Shown piece by piece: positions 22,019 through 34,497 of a stretch of DNA of 64,000 bases; within the stretch, counting starts at the first letter, position 1; each line of letters opens with the position of its first letter. Both the position numbers and the translations under genes were made by a program. The DNA lies in assembly GCA_024509875.1 (NCBI GenBank), contig JAMPIV010018776.1, positions 371,001 to 435,000 of the forward strand. The letters are read 5' to 3'. The DNA is from Oreohelix idahoensis (taxonomy: Eukaryota > Mollusca > Gastropoda > Stylommatophora > Oreohelicidae). The notes under the pieces are model-generated. The model made no database searches. It was not told where the DNA came from and saw nothing but the letters and a program-made list of their open reading frames with translations.

Positions 22019-22221
22019 AGGATTGTGATGGTATTGCCGCCCCTGCTTTGCAGTAGTGGTCCAACAGTGGCCAAAACTCAAGAGTATCTAATATGGGCTT
22101 CAAAGGTATCTACCTTCGCACAAGATCACTCTTGGCAGATATGTAAATAGAAGGGTGATGACACTTCTATTGCAAAGGGAGTCTTCACAAGATATTCAGA
22201 ATAAACGAGAACTATACTGCT

Positions 22222-23233
22222 ATATGCGCTATATGACAATGCAAGATGTTGTGTTAGAACAAATAAAGGGAATACAGAATGGTTTACAGTAGAAACGGGG
22301 GTGAAACAAGGCTGTATTATGTCACCACTACTTTTTGGAATAGCTATTGATTGGGTTATGAGAAACTATACCCACAATGAACAATTGGGTATAAAATGGA
22401 CAAATGGAAAATTCCTGGGGGACCTGGATTTCGCAGATGATGTAGCATTCTTAAGTTCAACACCAAGACAATCCCAAGAAGCAATAAATAATTTGTGTCA
22501 TCTCTCTGTTAAAATAGGTCTCCAAATAAATGCCTCTAAAACTAAAGCTATGAACTTTTCTAACGAGACCTTTGATATCATCTTGAACGGGGAAAAACTA
22601 CAGAAAGTTGAAAGTTTCAATTATTTAGGCAGTAAAATGACTCGGGATGGTGACACAACAAGAGAAATCCATACTAGAATTGCTTTGGCAGCTAGCACCT
22701 TCAATAGATTATCTAACATTTGGAAATTACGATCATTGAATATACATACCAAGCTTCGTCTGTTTAATTCAAATGTCATCTCAGTGTTAACATACGGCTG
22801 TGAGAGTTGGAAAATAACAAAATCATTGGAGAACAAGCTGAATACATTCGAGAACAAATGTCTTAGAAAACTCATGAACATCAGTTGGAAAGAATTCAAG
22901 ACTAATCGACAAATAAGAGAAGACTCTAGGCAGAAATATGTCTCCGACTATATAAGGAAAAGACGATGGTCATATATCGGTCATGTCCTACGAATGCAAA
23001 ACAACAGAACACCACTACAGGCGCTCACTTGAGTTCCTGAGGGTAAGAGGAAAAAAGGAAGACCAAAAGAAACACTCAGAAGAACAATAATAAGAGAAGG
23101 AAGAACGTTGGGCCTAAATAATGTGCAAGAGCTAAGAGGAGTGGCGTCACAACGAACAACCTGTAGAGCACTGGTTTCTGCCTTATGCGCCGTGTTTGGT
23201 GCTTAAAGAATTTATTATTATTATTATTATTAT
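22222..23233 (+). mobile_element. 5'-truncated non-LTR retrotransposon with (TTA)n tail
   Basis: The insert lies inside solo LTR B, flanked by an 8-9 bp duplication ((t)atactgct at 22213-22221 and 23234-23242), and ends in a run of TTA/ATT. The truncated 5' end and simple-repeat tail are typical of target-primed reverse transcription. TAA-type tails are known in the I superclade, but the clade was not established here. Confidence 0.88.
22223..23208 (+). pseudogene. LINE reverse transcriptase, C-terminal half
   Basis: The frame runs from the insert border: EWFTVETGVKQGCIMSPLLF, then the catalytic FADDVAFLS, then INASKTKAMNF, FNYLGSKM, VLTYGCESWK, RRWSYIGHVLRM, to the end at about 23208. The RT palm (FADD) and thumb are present, while the fingers and endonuclease are missing by 5' truncation. 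One in-frame TGA at about 23030-23032 (after QALT, where related proteins usually have Trp) interrupts it. Otherwise it is open, so this is a fairly young dead copy. Confidence 0.88.
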
Positions 23234-24386
23234 TATACTGCTTTGGCTGAGTATGTTAACTCTGTAATTTTGCCGACGCTTTTGTGAAGGATTTAAGTAC
23301 TTATTACTTTCAGCTCGTTTAAACCACCACCACTGATTTACTCAGTGGAATTCTATTATTTTAGTATAGCTCTGTTTAGAGTGTGTGTAGTAATTTGACT
23401 GAGACAAACATGCAGTAACTCTAAATGATTAAATCGAAGTTAAATTTGTAACATTACAAATAACAAAATTTAATAATCACTTTAGTTTTTAACAGTTGGA
23501 AAATAATTTGAATAGTTATGAATCAAGAAAAGTTATCATCACAGTCTTTATGGAATGTGAGATATTACTAGAAGTTCAAGTGGAGCATAGATTTGAACTT
23601 AGCTGCCAATGACGGTTCTGCTCCTTCTTATGAATTGGCTCTTTTCACTCTGCTCACGCTCGTCTCTGATCAAGGTTGCCGGGCGTAGCACGTTTCCCAG
23701 AAACGTCAAGGAGAGTCTACCACGTGCGTCCTTCGTCTTAAAGCTTAGGCCACGGTTCCCTTCTTGTTCAAGAGATAGTACTTTCTGCTGGTACCACCAA
23801 TACCTATGGTAAAAGAATTGAACGAAACGCCCTTCTGAGCATGGCGTTTTCCACCCCATAGTTATGGGTTCCTATATTCCCATACCACCATCCCAATTAC
23901 TCAGACTTTACCCTCGATGAGAATTAAATGTATTCCCTCGGGATAAAACTTCCTTTACATTTAAATAGAATAGCTTTAGCTTTACATGACATTTAAATGA
24001 AAAGGTTAATAATACAGATACTGATTGAAAAGTTTGAAACTTCTATTACTTTAAAATGAATATTTTCATTTAGACATTTACACTGGTTTAAAGCTTGAAA
24101 ACTTATATTACTTTAAAAGTGGCTATGTTTATAGGGACATTTACACTGCTTTGAAAATGTAAGTATTATACTTAGAATGTACATCATTTATTTCATCCTT
24201 CCCTCCCTGCTCCATAGGGAACCTGGAACTGCTTTATGCTTTTAGTTCTCTTTACGAAACTATCAATAAAGCAATCACCAGCCAGTACAGTGGTGGTTCA
24301 TGAATCATCATTCTATACGCTGAGGCTGCCAGCCTCAAATGACTTTGACATCCAATAGCGAGTTTCACACATTAAACTTCACATGG

Positions 24387-24487
<101 letters not shown>

Positions 24488-25561
24488 AGTTCACATGTTA
24501 ATAATAAAACATAGAATGAAATATGCACTATTACGCCATTCTTGGCTACAGGCTTGTTTCTCTGATGAATAAAAGAGACGAGTCGGTCTCTTACACGCAT
24601 CTGGGGTGTCTTTAATGTGACAATAGATTCCCTCTCTGACTCCGTGTGTTTCTTCAGTTTCCCAGTCCCGGTGTTCCTTATTAAAATGTAGAGATTTCCT
24701 GTGCTTTGTAAGTCTTATTTTGTTCTCCAATAAGAGGTCCGGTTAAAAAAAGGAATTATGAATCTAGTCTTTACTCTGGCGAGCTCTGATGTTGTCTTGG
24801 CGAGCGTGAAATTCACTGTGAAATAAAACTGCGAAATGGTCAGACTATATTCCTATCTTCCCACACATTGTTGTTATGAATCTAATCAGAAAGATCCAAT
24901 AATTTCAAATCATGCAGATAGGGTGTGATGATTTCAAAAATATTCCACGTGAAATAAGGTGCGTGAAGCAAAAGTTCACGTAATACCATATATGGACATC
25001 TGGGGCCTTGCATACACTCTTGCAAACACATTTGTAGACTCATTTTGTCTCAAATGTAATAAATCCTTGATTACTTTTAAACAAGTGACCGAAAGCGATT
25101 ATGTCACACTTGTCTGCCCACATGTGTCACACAGACAGTAATCTCGTTATCTGCCGTATGAATGCGCAAAAACTCCGTGTCTGGACATTTGGGTTACCAA
25201 ACGAGTCGTCTTATCAGCCTTTCAATCTAAACACGCCGGCGACTATTTTATCTCAGTTGTTCACCGCAAGCCAGGTAGACCGGGTAACAAACAGGTGACA
25301 TCACAGAGAGGAGTGTCGAATGATTTGGTAAAATCAAATATCTGCTACTTAGCAGAAAAATAAGGACGAAAGAAAGAAAGAAAAGTGCGATACTTGAGAT
25401 CACATAATAAAAATCAGTACCACAACTTTTCCGATACTGCTCGAGAGAAACAAAGATCGATAGGGGCCGCCCCGTTTTGTCACAGGGATCCGATCAATTA
25501 CTAATTTCCCTTTGGATTTCCTGCTTAGGAAAATGTCGTCTAGTTAATCTTATCTTCGTCT

Positions 25562-25865
25562 TTGTCTTTTTCTTCTTCTTCTTCTTCTTCTTCTTCTTGT
25601 TATTCTTCTTCTTCTTTTTCTGCTTCTTCTTCTTCTTCTTCTTCGTCTTCTTCTTCTTGTTATTCTTCTTGTTATTCTTCTTGTTATTCTTCTTCGTCTT
25701 CGTCTGCGTCATCATCCTCTTCTTGTTCTTCATCTCGTTCTTGTTCTTTTTCTTCGTCTTCTTCTTATTCTTCTTCGCGTTCATCGTCTTCTTCTTCTTC
25801 ATCTTGTTCATCGTCGTCTTCTTCTTCTTCTTCTGCTACTTCTTCTTCTTCTTCAAGTATCACAT
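25562..25865. repeat. TTC-rich polypyrimidine tract
   Basis: About 300 bases of degenerate TTC/TGC/TCG triplets 77 bases after solo LTR B. All six frames read as poly-Ser, poly-Phe or poly-Lys/Glu and are artefacts. Such a tract can adopt triplex structure. Confidence 0.93.
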
Positions 25866-26178
25866 CTGCAGCGTGATCATGTCCACCAACAACCTCCTGG
25901 TCCCACTGTTGTTTACAACTTATGCTGTTTACTTCTTTACATGTCACGATGTCAAGCAATACAATATCTTCTTTCCTCGTCGTCATTTGTATCTGCTTCC
26001 TTCAGTCTTCCCCGTTGTCACAATATAATTCACCATTTCTCTTCTCATAACACATCCAAAAGAAGATGGATTGCTTCCTTTCAGTGTGAGTAGTAAGCTT
26101 CATTTGTTCACTGGTATGTAAGGACATTTCTCAGTCCCAAATGGAAGCAACTTCTAGTTCACTATTAATCTCAAACTC

Positions 26179-28645
26179 TGTGACGAAATCAGTCGTGCTT
26201 TTTTATAACTCTCATTCACTCCGTCAGTATCGCTTCATTTCTTTATTTCTCTCTTTCATCGTCCTTTTATTTGGCATAATTTTTGGCCTTTCATTCATTA
26301 TTTTACTCTCTATGCTGAATCTAGTAGGGTGAAGTCTCTAACACTCCACTCCCCGACGGAAGTATCGGCTATGGGACTATCTCTGTCTCTTACATTTTTG
26401 CTTTACCACTCCTCAGACGTGTTCACTTTCCGCCAGGTGATTAGACCGGCCCAGCCGATTATACGTCATCACATAAGCCGGCTGACCCCTTTGAACGTGA
26501 TGGTCCGACATTTGAATCCAGGTGGATAGCAAACATCCCTGTGTTTGCACAAGACGGGAGTGCACGATAGACTTTAAGAAAGCCACATGGTCTGTCGGCG
26601 ACCTTGTCTGGTGGACAGACGAAAAAACACAGGTGATAAATACGTAATTCGCTTCCACTTGCCCCTGTCTGTATCAAGATTACAGATAACCCGTCTGGGC
26701 GGAAGGTATTATCGAGGGATGAGTCACATTTTTTTTGTATGAAGAGGCCATCGGACGTATTACAACTTATTAGACAGAGGTCACGCGTGAAATATTAAAT
26801 GTAATATTTTATACCACGTGGGAGATATTTTGAGTTAAAACACCCCAACCCAGTGCTAGAGAGATTTGATTGGTTTGATTTGAGATGCCGGAATAAACAA
26901 TGAATTCCATTGGAAAATTTGCTGGGAAGTCCAACCTGTGATTGAACTGAGAAGTGGGAGATATAATCTAGCGAACTCAGAGACACAGAGAGACTGCATT
27001 CGCAACGTCAAGCTAAGCACCTCCCAAAAGCCAGAAGGAGAAGGATCGGACTTAGAATTCCATACTTATAAGTGACAGATCGAAGTATTTGGGAAACTTA
27101 AAACCTTAAAAAGTAAGCCCGCCTTTATAAATACCGAGACTTGATACTTAAGGGACCACGACTTTAAAAAAACAAGACTGGACACCTAGGAATTTGATCA
27201 CAGGTCATAGATGAATTAAACGCAAGTTTTCCCAGGCCAACTGATTTCGCAGAATACCCGCCGTCAGAGGAATTAACTCTAATTTCCCAGACCAAAGTGA
27301 TTTCGAAACTTCTAATTCAGAGCTGCGTCCATCCAAAGCTGTGCAAGGAGATTGTATAACCCAAAACGTTGGAGTAAGTTATGAACATTTATTTTACAAA
27401 TGTGAAATTTGACATGTTTCTTGCTTAGTTGTTATAAATGAGGCTGGCAACCTCAACATATGAAAAGATTATATTCATGAACCACTGCAGCAAGAGCTGG
27501 TGATTGTTTCTTGCTAGTCGTGCGGGAAAACCCGACAGCAGAGGTGACCCCAAACTCCGGCTGGAGCAGTGATGACTGATGACTACATAATATATGCCTC
27601 AAGTGTAGCATATCATTTTGTCAGATTTATGTAACTTGTTAATGTTAATTGAGGCACAAATCATTATTCACGCTGTCCAGACACATTTCCCAGTTAATAC
27701 ACAAAGGAATATTGGTGAATTTTAATCAAATTCATTGAGCTACGTTATGTACCAAGAATTTAGTTCTTCTAAGAGATTAACATTGGTGAGTGGAGAACGA
27801 AAGAGTGAGCCTGTCAGAGTGCTTCAAAAAATGTACTTAGCAGAGGGATTTGTTTCCTATTTTGTCCAATAGCTTGTGGAACGAAGCTATAAGACCGTTC
27901 GAGGACCAAGCGGTAAGACTGACGTTTCTACGCCCTTAGTTGTGAGAGCAGGGAATCAACACTGACCACCTACATAAGACGAGTTAGGCAAAGAAGTGCA
28001 CGTATCACCAGAAAAGTGACGATACAGCGGCGGCAGGTCTCACGTTGACAAGTTTAGTGCTTATTAACAAGCGAAAGCAACGGACATTTATAAAACCCTC
28101 TATTTAATATCCGTGTAGAAAATTTGATTCCAATATAAAATTTCACCAAATTTTCAATATTTATTTTAACTGTTAAAGACTAAATCAGTATTAAAATTGT
28201 TACATGTTGTTTTAAAACTAAACAATCATAGTCGCTTCAGTTTTTTATGTATGAAAGCCAACGTATGAACCAGAATATTTAATATATATATATCTATACT
28301 TAGACATTTATTTACCTCTAAACAAAGCTATACCATTATAAGAGGAAATTCGCTGAATTAACTCAGGTTGGGGCTTGAACGGGCTAACCATTGCTTAAAT
28401 CCTTCACAAAAGGAGACAGACAGATATATGTTAACAATTGATCAGCGATATGCCGCATGATTCTTGACTTCTGAATTATCTTGTGAAGACTGCTTTCGAA
28501 TAGAAGCGCCATTACAGTTCTATCTACATCTCTGCCAAAAGTAATCTTGTGCGAAGGTAAACACCTTTGACAACCCATTTAGATACTCTTGAGTTTTGGC
28601 CATTGTTGGACCACTACTGCAAAGCAGGGGAGGCAATCCGTGACA
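26179..28645 (-). repeat. Solo LTR, copy C
   Basis: In minus sense it starts TGTCACGG and ends TTTCGTCACA. It is flanked by aactc (26174-26178 and 28646-28650). The first ~300 bases match copies A and B. The central part matches copy D at 49820-51395, including the hairpin motif (27436-27520). It carries a SINE 3' fragment at 26313-26385. No internal coding region is seen. Confidence 0.8.
26313..26385 (+). repeat. SINE 3' fragment inside solo LTR C
   Basis: AGGGTGAAGTCTCTAACAC followed by CACTCCCCGACGG and GCTATGGGACTA matches the 3' body of the SINE at 18567-18805. Confidence 0.6.
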
Positions 28646-28650
28646 AACTC

Positions 28651-29869
28651 CTCGTAATATTAGGTGGTTTGTACAGGTTTCTCTACAGACCCTTTAAAGT
28701 CATATTTACATGAAACCTAGTGGAGAAGTTTGAGAATATCACCAAGAACATCAGACACGAATAGGGTTAATCTTTTTCTTGTCTTTCTTTGAATAATTGC
28801 TGTATAGTTGTTGAAAATGCACTCACTGAAAAGCACATTTTCTGCAGAATTGTGACATCAGTTACCGTCATCGTTTCTTCCCTTTCGCTTCTTTAAAGAG
28901 CATTAATGAATGCACCAACAACTAGTCCCCTGGAAGGAAGCTTACAATAATGCATTCAAATACTCCTGCTGCGCTGGTTTTATTTAGCAACTTTTTTCTT
29001 AACAAGATGAGGTTGTTAGCTCCATGCATATCATCATCTCAGTAGCCTCTTACAAGGTCACTTACAAGGTCACTTACAAGGTCACTGAGAGAACAGTAAT
29101 CCTATTCTTTACTTGTCTAATCAGAACCCCACCCCCCCACCCCCCCTTTTTTTCCACCATGAAATACAACTAGTCTCTCTCCCGACATAAATGACAACAG
29201 TTTTAGCGATCACCTAATTAACTCTTACAGAACGTTACAGTTTCTTTTGTCTGAGATAAGGAATTTTCTGTTGCTTTGAGTTTTCATACAGTTTTATAAT
29301 CGTTCCTAGTTTTTGTTTTTTCTTCTTAAAGTGTGGTAATGTTATAGTATTTGTAAAGGAAAACGAATGAAGATTAAAATAACAATAAAAAAATGTGGAC
29401 AAAGAAAACCAAAACTTAATTCAGTTATACTAGCCCCGAAACATGGTTTTCCGTCTCTGGGAAAATCAGTCACTAATATTGGTCTCTTGTCTTTTAAAGA
29501 GTTAATCTGAAAGGTTAACCTAAAGGTTCTTTTATGTTTGGACATGCGCCATAATATAACCGACTAGGTTGAACGGGACGCGCTTCGCCAAAACGAGGCA
29601 ACACTATTTTTTTTTTTAAAAGTTAATCGGAATTGACTTTGATCCACTGTCATTGAGCGTCAGCTCTTGGTGACCTTGGTGCCATTATATGGTACTGCGC
29701 AGTTCGTGTAAATTGTTTTGGGCTGCCATCAAGTGTATTGTCTATGGATGGGTTGGGTGGTAGGAGGAAGAGTTAAACTGATTTGTACTAGAGTGGTAAC
29801 AGAATCTCCCAACTCCGCTATGATAGAACAGAAAACGGTGGGGTGCACGAAAATAGTCTTACTAGAATA
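28651..29869. other. Unassigned interval with one motif copy
   Basis: A diverged motif copy spans about 28950-29040 (GCATTCAAATACTCCTGCTG, then GATGAGGTTGTTAGCTCCAT). A 14-bp unit (acttacaaggtc) is repeated three times near 29050-29085. C-runs lie at 29126-29147. No gene seen. Confidence 0.4.
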
Positions 29870-30080
29870 AAAAAAAATAAAAGAGGATTTCTAAAGTTAT
29901 GGCCACAAGGTCTTTCTTTATTAGGGACACATGAACTAAACAGAAAAGAAAGAGCTAAATAAGAAACATTAAAAAAAAACAAAAACACAGAAAATGAGAA
30001 AGATGCGACCTGTCAACTGAAGTATCTGGTGTGATGTCGCTCTCATGAAGTTCTTCAGAGGACAAAATATACAAAAATAA
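29870..30080 (-). repeat. Possible second Penelope-like 3' tail
   Basis: Contains the block ATGGCCACAAGGTCTTTCTT and A-rich neighbours arranged like the tail at 385-793. No GIY-YIG coding is found next to it, so it would be a tail-only fragment. Confidence 0.35.
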
Positions 30081-31770
30081 AAAATACAGTAATCAATTAA
30101 AGGAAAGAAAATTCTCCACCCAAAAGTTATTAGACAGTCACACTATTTTTCTGATTCCCAAGTCATCCGTTCACTGGTATCGAATCAAAATGAAAGAAAA
30201 ATAGTTTTAAACAGTACCTAATGGTGAAAAAAAAATTGCCATACTATCCAGTTTAATCACGCTTAAGTAGGTCTATGGGTTACAGAAACAAAACAACGTC
30301 TGGTGACTATTTTTAGAACGTTTCACACTATCTTTCTACGGAAATAATGGCCGAAATGTGCAAAGTAATGGGAAAGGGGGGGCGGGGGGGGGGGGGAAGG
30401 GGAACTGCATATTCATACATCATCAAGCTTTGAAGACTCAAAATGACTGTCACATGTGCGTTTCTCTCAGAGACCAAGACTCCACCTAATGTTAAATAAA
30501 GGCTGTGGTCTTCGTAGCAACCTTCTCGACATTTGATTGGCCCTTTCACTGAAAGACTTCTACTTGTGGTTGACCCTTTTCTGAGGCCAGGGGTCGAGAA
30601 CTGAGGGTCACACTGCGGTCAGGTGCCACAGAGAGTTGCGGCAATTCATGCAATGCTCGGAGAGAAAAAGGCGGTCATCGCTTGGGTACCAGTCCAGGTG
30701 GTCTCTTGTTTTATGGCCTCGGCTTGGCCATCCACACATACGGTGGCACGTCAAGTTTTAACACTAGGAAAACAACCTGACCCCGGAATACAAATTGGGG
30801 CGGCTATTTATGAACAATATCACGATAAAAAAAAATCATTCCCTTTGTCTCATTATCCATTTCTTATTCACTAGAAGTAAATTAGGTTAAAAAGGAAACC
30901 AAAATCTCCATGCCATATTAAAGCATTTGAGTACCACTGACACCTGTTCAATCAAATATCTATCGGACATTTCATCGCTTGGCTTCATTGTTCTAGATAC
31001 GCATCAAAACTTGACAGGTTGATTAAAACTTCTCACCTGAACATATTAAATTAATTTTTAAAATCATATCAATTGTTTTGGATAATAACTTAACGTCGAA
31101 GTCCAACATCCTCACTTATTTAGGAATACAATTTTCTTTCTTGTTTGCGCGTGTGTGTTTGCGTGTGCGCGCTTGTTATTATATCAGGTAAATTTGGACT
31201 TGTGTGGAAAAAGAACAAATCAATCATGTACATATAGATGTGTTGTGGATATGGAGGAGAAATGAAAAAAAAACCGAAGATGTTTATAATTAGACAGTGC
31301 AAAATTTAAGAGAAAAAAAAAAAAAACAAATCAATAATGGACAAAAACACTAGATCTAAGGTATACTTTCTTTGCTCTGTGCCACGAGCACAACCTCGCG
31401 ACATTTTTCCCGTGACTGAAAATAGACAGAGGGAGAGACAGACAGACAGACTGACAAACAGAACGAACGAACGAACGAACTTTATTTTCGAAGGGTAAAG
31501 AATTGGGCGCGCAGGCCCGTCTAACATTCTGCCCTTCCACTCTCATTAATCTTGCATACTATATCCTTTCATTCCCACATGATGCTTTAAGCATTAATTT
31601 AAAGGCATGCAACATTATAAAGTTACCATAACAGCATTCATTTACAGTATGCAATCATAATAAAAAAATGAGTACTTCTTTGTGTGAAACAAACAAGCTA
31701 GTAATTGGGGGGAAAAAGTAATAATAAAATAAAATAAATAAAGCAATAAATAAAAATAAATAAATTCTGT
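30081..31770. other. Unassigned interval, simple sequence at its right end
   Basis: It has a G-run (about 30376-30400), a poly(A) tract at 31312-31325 and a (GACA)n/(GAAC)n stretch at about 31430-31480. Next to that stretch, on the minus strand, is AATAAAGTTCGTTCGTTC, which may be a LINE 3' tail. (AAAT)n sequence lies at 31722-31765, just before element 2. Confidence 0.3.
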
Positions 31771-32645
31771 ATACCTGTCATGAAATATTCTAATCCACAT
31801 ATATAAATTATTAGGTAAATATGAAGCCTAACAAATAAAATTAATAAAGAGAAGAGCAATGGTAAAATGACAGTGCTGTCACAAGGAATGTACTCGAAAT
31901 CCCCCTTGTTTTCTGCTTCGTCTGCAAATTGTAACGCTTTCACGTTGATATAAAAGCTTACTGTATTATTACCCGCCTTCTTCAATGAAACGTGTGCTGC
32001 ATTTCTAAGAAAAACATTGAGACGTACTGCGTAATGACCTAAATTAATCCTAACATTAATTATATTACGTTACCAAAACGAACGAACAGATGGACAAAAG
32101 GATAGCGAGAGGGGAGGGCTGAAAATCAGGAACGCATGCAACACGCGACGCGCGATATACAAATGCTGGCATCACGCGTGTAAGTCTACAAGCACTAACT
32201 TTTTCAGACGGACAGTGATAAAATACACTACCCTTTCCCAGAGTTAGGTTTATAAATCATAACAAACTCTTATTAGAAAAGATAACAATAGATGGGTTTA
32301 CGTTTGAACACATAACAGTACCCAGACAGCACATCTTCGAAACAGGAGGTAGAAGAAATTGCATATTTTGAACGCAGCCACGTAGCTCCTTTAAATTAGT
32401 ATTTTTGGGTTCCTTAGGGCTTGCTGACAAATAATATGTAAAACGTTACGCAAATAGTCCAGGAATTAATAAATTATACCCAAAATAAAATATTGGGGGT
32501 GCCTGACAGCATAAAATCATTTCTGCTCATAAGATTTTTTTTTTAACGTGTTTGAAAAAAATTTACGTTACAGAAATAGCCTACCATGTAAACTTCAAAT
32601 TGATTGGAGCGCAACAAATGAAAGCCTAACCACGATTGGTCGGGC

Positions 32646-32653
32646 TATAAATA
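32646..32653 (+). promoter_or_regulatory. TATA box of Gypsy element 2
   Basis: TATAAATA in the same context as in element 1. The 3' LTR copy is at 38907-38914. Confidence 0.7.
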
Positions 32654-32828
32654 CTATCTTGGTTGTTAGGGGAGACGGGAAAAGATAACATTTTTTCAAA
32701 CACTTGTCGAAACGTGGCTCATTGGCCAGTCTCGCTGATATACACACTTGGGAGCGTTAGTTCGAAACCACTTGTTTAAATACACTTGATAAAGCATCAG
32801 TGCGTTGAAGCCAGCTTATATTTGGCTC

Positions 32829-32834
32829 AATAAA
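32829..32834 (+). terminator. AATAAA polyadenylation signal in LTR
   Basis: Followed by AGCCTGG, as in element 1. It places the R/U5 border just upstream of the intron-loss site. Confidence 0.65.
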
Positions 32835-33799
32835 AGCCTGGAAGATAAGCAGATGGAGATTTGTGCCAGTTTGTGCCAGAATTCATTGCTAATCAACGTA
32901 TCTGTGTTATTCGTATGAATTGTGGGACAGTGGTCTTGATGGTACTGAGCAGCATCTGGTCAGAGATTTGCTGAATCCAGAGTCGGACAGCATACTCCTT
33001 GGTCCTTTTAGCTATCAGTGAGGTGTCTCCTGAGCCCAGAGGAGAATTCGAGCAGAGGAGTCCTTTCCTGCCGCCATCACTCAAGATAAGCAGAGTTGGC
33101 CAGCTGAGCTCAACATTATGTCCCCTCATCTTGAAATAACTTTATAAAAATACTATTCAGAGGGGAATTTACTTGTCTTAAAATCAGGAACTTTGAACAT
33201 CTCAAATACTGGTCCCTAAAGACAAACTATTGAAGTCATGATGACAAATACCAACAGAGCTTGAACAAAACAAAACCAGTATTACCTCATTTTACTACTA
33301 CACAACTGACACACATAGAACATTTGTAATAATATATGTCACTACAATATTCATATTAAATACATTCTGTACATAACTTGTAATTTAAATTGATTGTGAT
33401 TCCTGGTTCCCTTGTAGTTGAATCAGGACACATATTCATTCATGCCAGTAATGAATACATATTGTTATTCGAAAGTTTATCAGTGACTCTTTTAAGATAT
33501 CTTTGTAGAGTGTTATATGTATGTGAGTGTCACAGTGTTGTCAAGAGTAGTGGATTAAATTAAATTGTTTATCTGTCTGTTGTTGTGACTTACACTTCAT
33601 CATACACATACCCTAGACACATAACGTAGCATCACACTATTCCAGAATAATTCTGACTGAGATATATAGATATGTGGTAGCAAGTAAGGTTATCTATAAT
33701 ACACTACTCTTAATAGATATAGATACCTTCACAGCTGATCTCAGTCAGTACACTAAGTTCCCTATGGGTATTTATAACATCCCACTTCACCACATATAT

Positions 33800-33819
33800 T
33801 GGGGTCTCGCTCTTGGGAT
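33800..33819 (+). other. Primer binding site position, altered
   Basis: TGGGGTCTCGCTCTTGGGAT lies at the same 5-base spacing (TATAT) as the tRNA-Pro site of element 1. It is two bases longer, with several changes, and the implied complement does not fit a normal tRNA 3' arm. Confidence 0.7.
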
Positions 33820-33998
33820 TTTGAATCTTTAACTATTAAAAATATTGGGGGTAATTCACTTCAGGGAATATAAGAATTAAAAGGTATCCTTGGGTGGAAT
33901 TAAATAAGGTTGAGCTCACGGTGCCTGTGTTGTCCATTAGATATATAGTTAGAAATTGAATTGTTGGTTAGACATTATATAAAGTTACCTGATAGACA

Positions 33999-34394
33999 AT
34001 GGCGGACCTGGCCAAATTTCGATCTGCTGCGGTTCAGACTGCAAAAGAGTTAGGATTAGATGGGCAAGTTATGGTTGCCTATGTTACTACGGAATGTGAC
34101 AAATTTATTGAACGCGAAGAAAGAAGGTTTGAAGCCGAAAGAAAGTTAGAGGCTGACAGGGAAATTAAGAAGTTACAATTTGAAGCTGAGGCTGAGACTA
34201 AGAGGTTGCAAGCTGCGGCTGGACAGGTGGTTTGCAGATTGAGGCTGAGGCTAAGAGGTTGCAGATTGAGGCTGACAAAGAGGCTAAGAAATTGGAAGCA
34301 GAAAGAGAAGACAAAGATTAGCGGCAGAAGAGAGGAAATTAGCTGCAGAGAGGGAAGCAGAAAAGGAGGAGAAAAGATTACAAAGGGAACATGA
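33999..34394 (+). pseudogene. gag: Gypsy element 2 gag, N-terminal part (frameshifted)
   Basis: It starts with the same MADLAKFRSAAVQTAKELGL as element 1 and the charged helical region. It then leaves frame near residue 75, where the tandem-repeat block is rearranged, and reads through Arg/Leu-rich out-of-frame sequence to a stop. The capsid domain resumes in another frame at about 34498. Confidence 0.85.
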
Positions 34395-34497
34395 ATTACG
34401 ACTAAGGGAGTTTGAGTTTCAAGGCCATGCTCCTGAAAATGGTGCCAGTCCCTTTACCTCTGATGCTACGGTTACTCAAGGAGCCTCAACCTCAGCT

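Larger units (their letters stand above)
31776..33794 (+). repeat. 5' LTR of Gypsy element 2 (intronless)
   Basis: TGTCATGAAA...CTTCACCACA. TATAAATA is at 32646-32653 and AATAAA at 32829-32834. The position where element 1 carries its 386-bp insert is 32924/32925 (GAATTGTG then GGACAG). U3 is roughly 31776-32675, R to about 32850, and U5 to 33794. Confidence 0.95.

Noticed and set aside
25477..26028. Long Phe-, Ser- and Lys/Glu-rich frames
   Set aside because: All frames of a TTC-rich tract are open by composition, with no protein features.
26459..26677. Small open frames in 26140-26990
   Set aside because: They lie in solo LTR C and show no domain or conservation with copy D.
27560..27610. 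CTGATGA sequence in solo LTR C, considered as a hammerhead ribozyme core
   Set aside because: No matching GAAA segment and stems were found, and copy D has GAGTGATGATT at this place, so the core is not conserved.
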